Assembly (NCBI RefSeq): GCF_042433055.1
Contig: NZ_JBHLWB010000007.1
Span: 1 to 64,000 of the forward strand
Length of the DNA stretch: 64,000 bases
Direction: 5' to 3'
Source: Gallibacterium trehalosifermentans
Lineage (GTDB): Bacteria; Pseudomonadota; Gammaproteobacteria; Enterobacterales; Pasteurellaceae
Of this stretch, positions 27,401 through 36,543 are shown one piece after another (position 1 is the stretch's first letter; each line of letters begins with the position of its first letter). The translations under genes and the position numbers were made by a program. The notes under the pieces are model-generated. The model was not told where the DNA came from, made no database searches, and was given only the letters and a program-made list of their open reading frames with translations.

Positions 27401-27423
27401 ATGCGGTAACAATGTTTGTTCAT
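24415..27423 (-). CDS. Two-partner secretion exoprotein TpsA (filamentous haemagglutinin-like), short form
   Basis: Secreted beta-helix protein exported by the adjacent TpsB. N-terminus: extended signal peptide region (MNKHCYRIIFNRLLQRFVVV, 1-20) and hydrophobic core (about 50-76) ending before DELQIR. The TPS/haemagglutination domain follows (about 77-330), with NPNG at 189-192 and the CxxC pair Cys195/Cys198. The first half is repeat-rich beta-helix. The C-terminal 460 residues are acidic and Asn-rich, with no recognisable toxin, VENN motif or RGD. At 1002 residues it is far shorter than FhaB/CdiA but near HxuA size. Codons switch from GC-rich to very AT-rich near residue 541. Adhesin, haem-binding or degraded contact-toxin roles are all possible. 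Confidence 0.87.
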   Translation of the reverse strand: MNKHCYRIIFNRLLQRFVVVSEITTKIGKAPQSGNRVFTNLSRMLIHWRLTPLMMGLYSLLGVLAVSSFSASAVADELQIRADSQAPKSQQPIVLQTANGLPQVNIQTPNDKGLSHNKYQQFDVNTRGAILNNSRKNVKTEQGGWVQANPYLVGGEAKVILNEVNASKPSQLKGYIEVAGSKAEVIIANPNGIHCEGCGFINARRSTMTTGQVQLENGQVKGYRVEQGEITVSGRGLDSHRQDYTEIIAKEVNVNAGIWANQLTVTTGQNQVPAQSTKSASSLQVIRGSEVTASQGYAVDVAELGGMYANQIHLIGTESGLGVRNAGHIGAAAGDVVIDSQGQIINSGYIGAKQNVNIVTRDTIENQANANMLAQQGNITLHTPKAVRQAGTVSAKQSTTIQARTLQQPTSGEIQSGAVALTLEDTLDNRGLINSYADDNSSITHIQAKHIDNIGTGRIYGDHIALQADSLLNQDERTEDTHAAVIAARKRLDIGVMNVTNRTTQYEANKKGGASIYSGGDIVFGRTLDKDNHATGQGERLDNDSSIIEAEKNISLNINNINNTNRHFTTKAEVISTDNLTYHYLRPENSEQLINWNLLKWIDFSKAGRVAPHNYSMPTTLPENNVFDGHLLPYPNTQLCTTNNSGGDCPINPASIYSADSPIWTYFNIEAPTTAPTGVSSDDWNNKIAEKYLKLGKAIDQHNSKLNKTNIYTNFDDIVVEERQVIQDVINTSKPGKILAKGNITFQGENFINDKSIIIAAHLPDQTHAQNIDATGIKINIDKGIQRRSYIQWNGGLDRYYTRHWSDNKPYQKEVREDMDIPVAQYVEHTNYQQIVKDLAQRPITTTNKLPIVSDQPSENNNSIPENTLYPSNPKIEDNLLFTDKETWLNSDYMYTALRNFYIQRNINNNLSIANLNNEAVTIDIEEIQIEETEENENADEDNTLITKLSTITKGNKATLRDGKNATLNGAVIKGSKISTAIANMILHETQQNESSSENKKP

Positions 27424-27440
27424 TACTTTTCTCCTTAACG

Positions 27441-29237
27441 TTAGAATGAATAACTCAGGCTAAAGCCTGTCGTTACATGTGAAGTACGAAAACCTGATGG
27501 TTTATGTAGCGGTATACCAGCAAAATACTCATAAGATAATCCCCAAAGATTACCTCTTAAACCGATAGCGCTCCCGAGTAGATTTTTACCGAGGAACTCA
27601 CTTGTATAGTTACCACTAACATGACCACCATCTAATGCGAGATAAATTTCATGCCCTTTATTGGCAATATTCCAGCCTAATTCATTACGCCATACCCAAC
27701 CACGCTCTCCTGTGAGGGTTAATTCACCATCGAAACCTCGCACGGTATAACGTCCTCCAATACTAAACATATCTTGTAAAATCAATGGGGTTTTATTCCA
27801 TTGGGCTTGCCAATAGCTGTTAAATTGTAGAGGTTGTTGCCCAAGCGTGAATGGTTGTCTAAACGCTAAAGAAGCCGTAATAATTTTAGGACGTGATGTT
27901 CCTTCTCCCCATTTTTCTTCTGGTGCAGGGATAGAACGATAAGCGCCAGTTCCTTGCTTGTAGTTGAGAGCAATATTTAATGTCGCATTTCCTAAACGCT
28001 CTTGATGAGCTAACCCAGCGGTCCAACCTGCCATGCGGCGATGTTGAATGGCGATTTCTGCATTATCAACAAAGTTTCGACTTGCTCGATGCCAAACGCC
28101 GAAAGTGGCACTGGTTTTTCTTATATTATTACGGTACAGCATACGAGAAAGCGCAATGTTAGTTGTTTTATTGCGTCCCGCGTATTCATAATTGGTAAAT
28201 GCGCCAAAAACAGTTTGATGATAGCGGTTTTGGGTAGAAGAAAAGTTTAGTAACCACTCTTTCCAAGGAATGGCATAATATAAACTGCTGCTACGGCTAC
28301 CATGTCGACCTGGGGCATCGCTATCTCGGGAAATGCTTTGTGTCCAAGAGGCATAAAAAACATCATTGAGTGAGAGTAAATTTTCTATTGAAATTGTTGC
28401 GCCAGCTTGTAAACGACCAGTGGCTTTACTACCACTATCATCTAATGATAATGCTAAGCGATAAGGAAAGGCTTGCTTGAAATCAATCTGTATATCACTT
28501 TCACCTGGTAAAGCATTTATATCTTTCGCTGGTACAATCTGAATATTGGCATCTACATGAGGTGGGCGTTTTAAATTCTCTAAGCCTTGTTCAACATCAC
28601 GAATATTAAGTAATTCCCCTTGAGAAATGGGTAAAGCAAACCAAATTGTGCCTTTATGCGCTTTTAATGCTGCACTATGATCGCGTAATTGAATATTACG
28701 TACTTTACCTGGTACCACAGTTAAAACTAAACGCCCACTACGTAAATCTTGCGGTTGAGCCAAAACTCGGGTTGTAACAAAGCCTTTTTCAATAATGGCA
28801 TTTTGTACTCGTTTGATAATCTCGCTGATGCCTTGACTACCTAAACAATGTGGCAAGGTGAGGTCTTTTGGGGCATATACGGCTGGTAATGCCCAATCAA
28901 AGTTGGTCTTGAATTTGTCTGTTGGTAGATTATCAATAGCATTATTTTCTAGCGAAAACTCTGTTAAATAGAGAGCGGAAATGGTAAAACAAGGCGTGTC
29001 TATAGGAAAAGATTGAACCTTATCACCTTGCGTATCTATATGAACTTCTCGATGTTCGTCAAAATTTGTTTGACGAGCTTGTTGTTGTTTTTGTTGTAAC
29101 CGCTGTTGCTGTGCATCTAGGTGTTGTTGTTCTTTATATTTTATTAAATCCATAGATGAACTATTCTCTATAGCAATAGCACTATATGCAATAATGCTGA
29201 GACAGCATAATAAAGAAAGTGATGAAACTTTACTCAT
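27441..29237 (-). CDS. Two-partner secretion outer-membrane transporter TpsB (ShlB/FhaC/HecB family)
   Basis: Outer-membrane pore of the Omp85/TpsB superfamily that secretes TpsA. 598 residues from ATG at 29237: signal peptide ending near AYSAIA, a Gln-rich linker, POTRA domains (about 75-250; GFVTTRVLAQPQDL is typical), then a 16-strand barrel ending in Phe (SLSYSF). The loop-6 signature VRGFDGE occurs near residue 497. An in-frame TTG at 29273 would add 12 residues. It precedes tpsA by 17 bases. The CxI-like pair (Cys83, Cys131) in the N-terminal part suits periplasmic folding. Confidence 0.92.
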   Translation of the reverse strand: MSKVSSLSLLCCLSIIAYSAIAIENSSSMDLIKYKEQQHLDAQQQRLQQKQQQARQTNFDEHREVHIDTQGDKVQSFPIDTPCFTISALYLTEFSLENNAIDNLPTDKFKTNFDWALPAVYAPKDLTLPHCLGSQGISEIIKRVQNAIIEKGFVTTRVLAQPQDLRSGRLVLTVVPGKVRNIQLRDHSAALKAHKGTIWFALPISQGELLNIRDVEQGLENLKRPPHVDANIQIVPAKDINALPGESDIQIDFKQAFPYRLALSLDDSGSKATGRLQAGATISIENLLSLNDVFYASWTQSISRDSDAPGRHGSRSSSLYYAIPWKEWLLNFSSTQNRYHQTVFGAFTNYEYAGRNKTTNIALSRMLYRNNIRKTSATFGVWHRASRNFVDNAEIAIQHRRMAGWTAGLAHQERLGNATLNIALNYKQGTGAYRSIPAPEEKWGEGTSRPKIITASLAFRQPFTLGQQPLQFNSYWQAQWNKTPLILQDMFSIGGRYTVRGFDGELTLTGERGWVWRNELGWNIANKGHEIYLALDGGHVSGNYTSEFLGKNLLGSAIGLRGNLWGLSYEYFAGIPLHKPSGFRTSHVTTGFSLSYSF

Positions 29238-29395
29238 CTTAAATGTATAACCTTTTGTATGTATAATTGACAAATCTTGTTACTGAATTTTAATTTTGTA
29301 TAAATTTTCTCTTGAATGTTTATAGATGTAAAGCTTCTTTACTTTTCTAACTAAACATAAGTAGGAGAAATGGGGTGTTTTTTGTATTATCTAAG

Positions 29396-29890
29396 TTATA
29401 GATGATCAATTTCCTCTATTTTTTGCATATTGTGTTGCAGAAAAGGCTTAATAATTTCAGTTAATAATTGTCCATCAGGAAATATCAAGCTTGGTGCAAT
29501 ATCAAATAGCGGAATTAACACAAATTCACGCTTTTTCATTTCACAATGTGGAATAGTTAAACGTTCTGATTGAATTATGTCTTGATTAAATAGCAATATA
29601 TCTAAATCTAAAGTACGCTCACCCCAACGACGCAATCTTACTCGTCCTTGTGCTTGCTCAATAGATTGTAATACATCTAATAATGCCAATGGTGTAAGCG
29701 CTGTGTGTAGTTGAGCAACGGCATTGACATAATCAGGTTGATCTTGTGGACCTAATGGCTGACTAGTATAAAAAGGGCTGACGGCAATTAATTGCAGATC
29801 AGAATGATGCTTTAAAGTTTGTAAGGCAGTAATAAGCTGTTGTAATGGTTTATTCAAATTACTGCCCAAGGCGATATAGACATTATTCAT
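29396..29890 (-). CDS. folK: 2-amino-4-hydroxy-6-hydroxymethyldihydropteridine pyrophosphokinase
   Basis: Transfers pyrophosphate from ATP to 6-hydroxymethyl-7,8-dihydropterin in folate synthesis. The HPPK signature RWGERTLDLDILLF is complete, the N-terminus has YIALGSNLNKP, and the 164 residues match the family. It lies eight bases after pcnB, the usual pcnB-folK operon. The tpsB promoter region follows downstream with no obvious terminator in between. Confidence 0.97.
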   Translation of the reverse strand: MNNVYIALGSNLNKPLQQLITALQTLKHHSDLQLIAVSPFYTSQPLGPQDQPDYVNAVAQLHTALTPLALLDVLQSIEQAQGRVRLRRWGERTLDLDILLFNQDIIQSERLTIPHCEMKKREFVLIPLFDIAPSLIFPDGQLLTEIIKPFLQHNMQKIEEIDHL

Positions 29891-29898
29891 ATCATTTA

Positions 29899-31338
29899 CT
29901 ATTTATTGGTAACAGAAGCTGTTTTTCTTTTTCGATTCTGTGAACGATAACGGCGGCGAGGGCGACGTTTTTTTTCTCTATCATTCTCTGCATAGCGTTT
30001 TTGTTGTACTTGAATTAATTCGTTGCGCTGAGCAGTATTACTTTGTTGATATTCATACCACCAAGCAGCTAATTCAATAGTTTCACCATGTTCAATTTCA
30101 GCACGCATCGCTAATAAATCATAGGCTGCACGGAATTTTTGATGTTCTAATGTTAATTGAGGGCGCTTACCTGTGCGTTTAGTAAAGAGTAATTGTAACG
30201 ACCAAATATCTCGAATTGTTGCTGTATGGCGACGTAAAATTGCGACACGTTGACAGATAAGGTGAAGTAAATCATTACTCGCTAAAGAATAAGCATCAAA
30301 ATTATTTAATCCACCTTCATTTTTTAAAACTTCAATTCGCTCACGCAATGGATACCAAAAAAAAGCAGCAAAAATAAAAGCTGGATTAATACGTAAATTA
30401 TCAGCAATACGTTCGTCAGTAGAGCGCAATGATTTTAATAACATCTTTTCCGTAAAAGAGTCGCCTTTTTCAGTAAAAAATGGCATTAATGCTGGGAATA
30501 ATTGCTGGAATAGTTGGTATTTATATAAAAGTAGATAAGTTTTTTCACCTTGTCCTGTTTGTAATAATTTTAATGACTCATCGAATAGGCGAGCAGCAGG
30601 AATATTTTGTAATAACGGGGCTAACTCATAAATGGGTTGCTCACACTGCTTATCTAAGAACATATCTAATTTCGCCATAAAGCGAACTGCTCGCAGCATT
30701 CTAACGGGATCTTCTTGATAACGTTGTACTGGATTACCAATAAGCATTAAACGACCCGCTCGCAAGTCTTTGAGTCCATTAAAGAAATCATATAGTTGAT
30801 CTTTATTTGGATTGTAGTAAAACGCATTAACAGTGAAATCACGACGTGCAGCATCATCTTCTAATGTACCGTACACATTGTCGCGTAATAACATTCCTGC
30901 GGCACTTTGTTTGGCAAATTTGTCATTATTAACATCATCATGTGCAGCACGGAAAGTAGCTACTTCAATAATCTCTTTACCGAAAAGAATATGGGCAAGG
31001 CGAAAACGGCGACCTACTAAACGACATTGTCGTTGAAATATTTTTTGTATTTGTTCTGGACGAGCATTGGTTGCAATATCAAAATCTTTTGGTGTTTTAT
31101 TTAATAATAGATCGCGTAAGCAACCACCAACAACATAAGCTTCAAAGCCATGTTTTTGTAATTTCTCAACAACTTGAAGGGCTTGACGGCTAATAAGATG
31201 TGGATAGATGCCGTAATTTGATGCTTTAAGAATATACGAAGACGCTACTGACTTATTAGGTCTGCGAGAGAGAGCTTTCTTTTCAGTTGGTTTATTTTTA
31301 ATACTAGTGTTTATGATTGATTCACTAGTAGGTTGCAT
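29899..31338 (-). CDS. pcnB: Poly(A) polymerase I
   Basis: Adds 3' poly(A) tails that speed RNA decay. Class II nucleotidyltransferase: the head domain has VVGGCLRDLL followed by the catalytic DFDIAT. The RNA-binding domain contains RRDFTVNAFYYNP and EDPVRMLRAVRFMAKLDM. A strongly basic Arg/Lys-rich C-terminal tail is typical. At 479 residues it is full length. The first 35 residues before YGIYPHLISR are low-complexity and the true start could be slightly later; pcnB genes often use weak starts. Confidence 0.95.
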   Translation of the reverse strand: MQPTSESIINTSIKNKPTEKKALSRRPNKSVASSYILKASNYGIYPHLISRQALQVVEKLQKHGFEAYVVGGCLRDLLLNKTPKDFDIATNARPEQIQKIFQRQCRLVGRRFRLAHILFGKEIIEVATFRAAHDDVNNDKFAKQSAAGMLLRDNVYGTLEDDAARRDFTVNAFYYNPNKDQLYDFFNGLKDLRAGRLMLIGNPVQRYQEDPVRMLRAVRFMAKLDMFLDKQCEQPIYELAPLLQNIPAARLFDESLKLLQTGQGEKTYLLLYKYQLFQQLFPALMPFFTEKGDSFTEKMLLKSLRSTDERIADNLRINPAFIFAAFFWYPLRERIEVLKNEGGLNNFDAYSLASNDLLHLICQRVAILRRHTATIRDIWSLQLLFTKRTGKRPQLTLEHQKFRAAYDLLAMRAEIEHGETIELAAWWYEYQQSNTAQRNELIQVQQKRYAENDREKKRRPRRRYRSQNRKRKTASVTNK

Positions 31339-31445
31339 ACTTTCTTCTTTCGTATTTTTTTTCTGAAAGAGTTTTCGAATATAGTTAAAAATAGTTCACC
31401 TCAAAAAATGTTTCATTAAAAGTGTACATGGCTATAAATAATAAA

Positions 31446-31466
31446 CTCTCCCTAAATGAGGGAGAG
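31446..31466 (-). terminator. Terminator after dksA
   Basis: CTCTCCCT / AGGGAGAG 8-bp stem with a 5-base loop, followed on the minus strand by TTTATTATTT. It separates dksA from pcnB-folK. Confidence 0.8.
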
Positions 31467-31499
31467 ATGTCTAGTTGTACAAAGTTGAAATTATAGGAG

Positions 31500-31949
31500 T
31501 TAACCACCAATTTGCTTTTCGCGGATCTCTGCAAGCGTTTTGCAATCAATGCAAAGATCTGCTGTTGGTCTAGCTTCTAAGCGTTTAATGCCAATCTCAA
31601 TACCGCAAGACTCACAATAACCGAAGTCTTCAGACTCAATCTTTTTAATAGTACGTTCAATTTTCTTTAAAAGTTTACGTTCACGATCACGATTCCGTAA
31701 CTCTAGGCTAAATTCTTCTTCTTGAGTTGCACGATCTGATGGATCTGGGAAATTAGAGGCTTCATCACGCATATGAGCTACAGTACGATCAGCTTCCCCT
31801 ACGATCTGGGTATGCCATGCAGTTAAAATCTTTTTAAAATGAAGTAGTTGTGCTTCATTCATATATTCTTCATTTTTTTTCTCTTGATAAGGCTCAACAC
31901 CTGCAAGAGCTAAAATACTGAGTGATGATTTTTGCGTGTTTGCGGTCAT
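31500..31949 (-). CDS. dksA: RNA polymerase-binding transcription factor DksA
   Basis: Works with ppGpp in the secondary channel of RNA polymerase to repress rRNA and activate amino-acid promoters. It has 149 residues. The coiled-coil tip carries the acidic pair in DPSDRATQ (Asp69, Asp72). The zinc finger has Cys112, Cys115, Cys133 and Cys136, the full C4 type. Single gene with its own terminator, divergent from comEC. Confidence 0.97.
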   Translation of the reverse strand: MTANTQKSSLSILALAGVEPYQEKKNEEYMNEAQLLHFKKILTAWHTQIVGEADRTVAHMRDEASNFPDPSDRATQEEEFSLELRNRDRERKLLKKIERTIKKIESEDFGYCESCGIEIGIKRLEARPTADLCIDCKTLAEIREKQIGG

Positions 31950-32271
31950 TTTTTTAATCTCTCCTAGATATCAAATTTTATAGTACAAGTAACTTACGGA
32001 ATTCCAAAATGAGCAAATAATGCACTAAGAAGTAAGAAAGATTTGAGAATGAATTTCCGTCAATTTTTATATTACTTGTAAGGTGGCTTTCAAAAAGCCG
32101 CATATAAATAGCAAAACTTCTACTGTTTAGCAAATAAATTTTTCTAGCTTATTGAAGAAAGCGAAAGCAATTTTTATCTTTTTTGTGAAATTTCGAGGAA
32201 GCTCACATTTTTGTTGATTGTTTTTTGCACTGTCATAAAGCGTAATTAAAGTGTTACGTTATGTAAAAATA
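31950..32271. other. Divergent intergenic region dksA/comEC
   Basis: About 320 AT-rich bases holding promoters for both genes. A small hairpin GGCTTT-CAA-AAAGCC lies at 32085-32099. TGTGA (about 32184) and TCACA (about 32211) face each other, but the spacing is far too wide for a CRP or CRP-S site. No gene or strong terminator was seen. Confidence 0.5.
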
Positions 32272-34725
32272 ATGACAAAAATAACTTTACTTAAGTTAGC
32301 CAATATGGAGCGTATCTGTTTACTTTTTTTCTTTAGTACTTTGTTCATTTTATATTTACCGATGGTATGGTTAGACTCCGTTTATTTTATCGGTTGCATT
32401 GGTTTATGTTTATTATTGGGCTTAGGGCTGTTGTTAATTCGACATTATAGAAATGTAGGAATTTGGATATTAGTAGTTAGTTTGTCTTGTTGTTGGGCGA
32501 TTTATCAAGTAAAAGATTTATTACATCAGCAACAACAGCTCCATAATTTAAATGTTACGTTAAAACAGGTGGAGTTACAGATTGAAAAAGTATTGCATCA
32601 AGGCGATTATCAAACTGCATTTGGCTTATTAAATCTACCTCAGGAAAAACAATTATATCGAGTTTATGTTAATTGGCAGCCTAATGAACAATTACAGGCA
32701 GGGCAAGTTTGGCAAGCTCAGATAACATTAAAACAAATGGCGGCACGTTTAAATGCTGGGGGTTTTCAACGACAAAGGTGGTTTTATGCAAACCGAATTG
32801 TTGGAAATGTAACGGTGAAACAGGCAACCTTAATTAAAGATCAACCCTCTGTACGTGAACAACTTTTGCGCTTTGCAGAAACTAAAATATCCTCACAGTT
32901 TGCTAAGGGACTATTACTGGCATTGGGGTTTGGTGAAAAATCACAACTTACCACAGCACAACTACAACTATTTCAACAAACAGGTACAGCACATCTGATT
33001 GCAATTTCGGGGTTGCATATTGGATTAGTTATGTTGCTAGGTGTGATGATCGGGCGAGGAATGCAATATCTATTGCCTACACGCTGGATTACGCCTACTT
33101 TGCCGCTGTTATGTGGGCTTGTGTTAGCCACGATTTATAGTTATTTAGCCGATTTTTCAATTCCAACTATTCGTGCGTTATTAGCACTTTCTCTATTATT
33201 GTTGTTACGTTTGCAACGTAGTTATTTAAATTGGTGGCAGCTCTATTTACGTTGTATTGCGTTATTTGTGTTATTTGATCCATTAATTTTATTGAGCGAT
33301 AGTTTTTGGCTGTCGGCTTTAGCTGTTTTATGTTTATTGCTTTGGCAGACTTTATTACCTTTATCTGCATGGCAATGGCGAGGACAGGCTCTTTCTCAGT
33401 TGGGTAAATTACGGTATTACATTATTGCTTTAATACATTTACAAGTTGGCTTGATGTTACTATTTACTCCTGTTGTGTTGTTTTTCTTTTCAGGGATTAA
33501 TCTACAAAATCTGTTGATTAATTTATGGATTGTCCCTTTATTTAGTTTTGTCCTGATCCCTTGTATTTTAACGTCAATTTTAACCTTTGATCTCTTTAAT
33601 AGTTGGCAATGGTGTATAACTGTTGCCGAATTTAGTATTAAAGCATTAACTTGTTGGCAAAGCACTTGGCGAGATTTATCATTAATTGAAGTACGTTGGG
33701 TGAGTATAGGGTGTGTATTATTTTGTGTATTGATTGCTAGTTATCTCTATTTCTATCGTCAAACACCAGTAGTTCAATCCAATTTAATTACTCAATTACA
33801 CCCTAAAAAATTACAACTTAAAGTAGAGTTACTTACATCACATCATAACTTAGCGCGTCTGTTGTGCTTTTTCATATTGATGTTATGTGGGCAACTTACA
33901 TTGCTTGGTTACAGCTATTATCAACAGTGGCAAACAAAATGGTCATTGGAAATGTTAGATGTTGGTCAAGGGTTGGCGATCTTAATTCGCCAAGGTAATT
34001 ATGGAATATTATATGATACGGGCGCGAGTTGGGACGGCGGTAGTATGGCGGAGTTAGAGATATTACCTTATTTGCGCCGACAAGGTATTCATCTAGAAAA
34101 AATAATGTTAAGCCATGATGATAATGATCATAGTGGTGGTGCAAACAAATTATTCCAACATTATCCGCAAGCAACACTATTCACTCCTTCGCAGGTCAGT
34201 TATGCCGATAAAAGACCATTGCCTTGTGAACAAGGACAATCTTTTCAGTGGCGAGCATTGCGATTTACCATTTTAGCCCCGTTAGCTATTGTTCCCACTG
34301 CACGCAACCAGCATTCTTGCGTGGTATTGATTGATGATGGTACCTATCGTGTATTACTCACAGGTGATTTAGATCGTCGTAGTGAATTACGTTATTTAGC
34401 CTCATTTCCTCCAGTGGATATTTTGCAAGTCGCCCATCATGGGAGTAAAACCTCAACTAGTCAGCCTTTTTTACAGCAGATTCAACCTAAAATAGCATTG
34501 ATTTCGTCAAGCTTAACAAATCGTTGGCGCTTCCCTCATCAGGAGGTCTTAGAGCGTTTGCAGCGACAGCAAGCCAAAATATTGAATACTGGTTGGGACG
34601 GACAGATTTCAGTACGCATTACGCGAAATAACCAATTAGAAGTGATTCGACAGCGTAATTCAGCTAAAGCGTGGTTTACGGATTTACCTAATTTACAGCG
34701 ACCATCGCTTGAGTTGGAGAAATAA
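32272..34725 (+). CDS. comEC: DNA internalization competence protein ComEC/Rec2
   Basis: Inner-membrane channel that moves transforming single-stranded DNA into the cytoplasm. About 817 residues: N-terminal membrane helices and OB-like periplasmic segment, the competence domain with HLIAISGLHIGLV, then a metallo-beta-lactamase-like domain with SHDDNDHSGG and AHHGSKTS. All parts are present. Start is uncertain: GTG 32251, ATG 32272 or ATG 32305 are all in frame and none has a strong ribosome site. Divergent from dksA; followed by msbA after 57 bases, as in Haemophilus. It suggests natural transformability. Confidence 0.94.
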   Translation: MTKITLLKLANMERICLLFFFSTLFILYLPMVWLDSVYFIGCIGLCLLLGLGLLLIRHYRNVGIWILVVSLSCCWAIYQVKDLLHQQQQLHNLNVTLKQVELQIEKVLHQGDYQTAFGLLNLPQEKQLYRVYVNWQPNEQLQAGQVWQAQITLKQMAARLNAGGFQRQRWFYANRIVGNVTVKQATLIKDQPSVREQLLRFAETKISSQFAKGLLLALGFGEKSQLTTAQLQLFQQTGTAHLIAISGLHIGLVMLLGVMIGRGMQYLLPTRWITPTLPLLCGLVLATIYSYLADFSIPTIRALLALSLLLLLRLQRSYLNWWQLYLRCIALFVLFDPLILLSDSFWLSALAVLCLLLWQTLLPLSAWQWRGQALSQLGKLRYYIIALIHLQVGLMLLFTPVVLFFFSGINLQNLLINLWIVPLFSFVLIPCILTSILTFDLFNSWQWCITVAEFSIKALTCWQSTWRDLSLIEVRWVSIGCVLFCVLIASYLYFYRQTPVVQSNLITQLHPKKLQLKVELLTSHHNLARLLCFFILMLCGQLTLLGYSYYQQWQTKWSLEMLDVGQGLAILIRQGNYGILYDTGASWDGGSMAELEILPYLRRQGIHLEKIMLSHDDNDHSGGANKLFQHYPQATLFTPSQVSYADKRPLPCEQGQSFQWRALRFTILAPLAIVPTARNQHSCVVLIDDGTYRVLLTGDLDRRSELRYLASFPPVDILQVAHHGSKTSTSQPFLQQIQPKIALISSSLTNRWRFPHQEVLERLQRQQAKILNTGWDGQISVRITRNNQLEVIRQRNSAKAWFTDLPNLQRPSLELEK

Positions 34726-34782
34726 CAGAATAAGGGTAGAATAACGCCTTAATGCTATTTTTAAAGTGAATAAATTGTCTGT

Positions 34783-36531
34783 ATGAATGATCAAGACTTT
34801 TCTACCAAAGAAACTTTTAAACGTTTATGGCCAATGATTTGGCAATATAAATCTGGAATATTAATTGCGATTGTTGCTTTAGTGTTTAATGCTTTAACAG
34901 AGGCTGGCTTACTTTATTTATTAAAACCATTACTTGATGAGGGGTTTGGTAAAGCCGATCTTTCCTTTTTAAAATGGTTACCCTTTATTGTGATTGGTCT
35001 CATTATTTTACGTGGATTAACCAGTTTTGTTTCTGATTATAGTTTGTCTTGGGTATCGGGAAATGTTGTGATGGTGATGCGTCGAATGTTATTTAAACAT
35101 TTGATGTATATGCCAGTCAGTTATTTTGATCATCAAGCGGCAGGGAAATTGCTTTCTCGTATTACCTACGATTCAGAGCAAGTGGCAAACTCTTCTTCAA
35201 ATGCGCTGATTACTATTGTCAAAGAAACCGCAACAGTGATCTCGTTGTTAGCCTTGATGTTATATACCAGCTGGCAACTCTCATTAGTATTGTTTATTGT
35301 TGGGCCCATTATTGCCGCTTTAATTAGTGTAGTCTCTAAGCATTTCCGCCGTTTAAGTAAAAATATGCAAAACTCAATGGGCGAGTTGACGGCAAGTGCA
35401 GAGCAGATGTTGAAAGGACATCGCGTGGTGTTATCTTTTGGCGGACAAAAAATTGAAGAGGAACGTTTTGATGTTGTCAGTGATGATATGCGACGCAAGA
35501 GTCTGAAAATGATGGCTATGAGTGCCATTTCAGATCCTATTGTGCAAATTATTGCCTCGTTTGCATTGGCAGTCGTATTGTATTTAGCGACGGTACCAAC
35601 CATGATGGGAGGACAACTGACCGCAGGTGATTTTACCTTAGTTTTTTCCTCAATGTTTGCATTATTGCGTCCATTAAAATCATTAACAAATGTTAATGCA
35701 CAATTCCAACGAGGTATGGCTGCTTGTCAAACACTATTTGCTATTTTAGATTTAAAAACGGAAGAAGATCAGGGACGTTATATTACTGAACAAGTTAAAG
35801 GTGAAGTACGTTTTCATGATGTGAGCTTTTATTATGAGGGCAAAGATGAACCTGCGTTATCGCATATTTCTTTCTCGATTCCCGCAGGGAAAACCGTTGC
35901 TTTAGTGGGGCGTTCAGGCTCAGGGAAATCGACAATCGCAAATTTAATGACACGTTTTTATGATATTCAACAAGGTGAAATCTATCTAGATGAACGAAAT
36001 ATCAAGGATTATACCTTAGCGAATTTGCGTCAACATTGTGCAGTGGTATCACAACAAGTACACCTATTTAATGATACAGTTGCCAATAATATTGCTTATG
36101 CAGCGACTGATAAATATAGCCGTGAAGAGATTATTGCGGCGGCAAAAGCAGCGCATGCAATGGAATTTATTGAAAAAATGGAACATGGTTTGGACACGAT
36201 GATCGGCGAGAATGGTGTATCGCTATCAGGTGGACAACGGCAGCGTTTAGCGATTGCACGAGCATTGTTGCGTAATGCCTCAGTACTTATTTTAGACGAA
36301 GCAACATCAGCATTAGATACGGAATCTGAACGAGCAATCCAACGTGCATTAGAAGAATTACAACAACACAAAACCTTGTTGGTGATTGCACACCGTTTAT
36401 CTACGATTGAGCGTGCCGATGAAATTTTAGTTATTGATCAAGGACAAATTGTTGAACGTGGTACGCATCAACAATTATTGCAGCAAGGGCAAGTTTACGC
36501 ACAACTGCATAAAATGCAGTTTGATGGCTAA
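34783..36531 (+). CDS. msbA: Lipid A export permease/ATP-binding protein MsbA
   Basis: Homodimeric ABC exporter that flips core-lipid A across the inner membrane. 582 residues, the E. coli length. Six transmembrane helices occupy the first 320 residues. The nucleotide-binding domain has Walker A GRSGSGKST, signature LSGGQRQR, Walker B VLILDEATSALD and the switch His in IAHRLST. Directly upstream of lpxK (12-base gap), so lipid A kinase and flippase are co-expressed. Confidence 0.97.
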   Translation: MNDQDFSTKETFKRLWPMIWQYKSGILIAIVALVFNALTEAGLLYLLKPLLDEGFGKADLSFLKWLPFIVIGLIILRGLTSFVSDYSLSWVSGNVVMVMRRMLFKHLMYMPVSYFDHQAAGKLLSRITYDSEQVANSSSNALITIVKETATVISLLALMLYTSWQLSLVLFIVGPIIAALISVVSKHFRRLSKNMQNSMGELTASAEQMLKGHRVVLSFGGQKIEEERFDVVSDDMRRKSLKMMAMSAISDPIVQIIASFALAVVLYLATVPTMMGGQLTAGDFTLVFSSMFALLRPLKSLTNVNAQFQRGMAACQTLFAILDLKTEEDQGRYITEQVKGEVRFHDVSFYYEGKDEPALSHISFSIPAGKTVALVGRSGSGKSTIANLMTRFYDIQQGEIYLDERNIKDYTLANLRQHCAVVSQQVHLFNDTVANNIAYAATDKYSREEIIAAAKAAHAMEFIEKMEHGLDTMIGENGVSLSGGQRQRLAIARALLRNASVLILDEATSALDTESERAIQRALEELQQHKTLLVIAHRLSTIERADEILVIDQGQIVERGTHQQLLQQGQVYAQLHKMQFDG

Positions 36532-36543
36532 ACAAGGGGCGAT

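Noticed and set aside
24415..27423. Contact-dependent inhibition (CdiA) toxin with immunity gene
   Set aside because: No VENN motif or toxin end is visible and no small immunity gene follows; a terminator comes directly after.
32180..32216. Possible CRP-S competence site before comEC
   Set aside because: TGTGA and TCACA are about 22 bases apart edge to edge rather than 6 and the core does not match TGCGA-N6-TCGCA.
35166..35603. 145-codon minus-strand open frame
   Set aside because: Lies wholly antisense to msbA, whose frame is fully conserved; no ribosome site.
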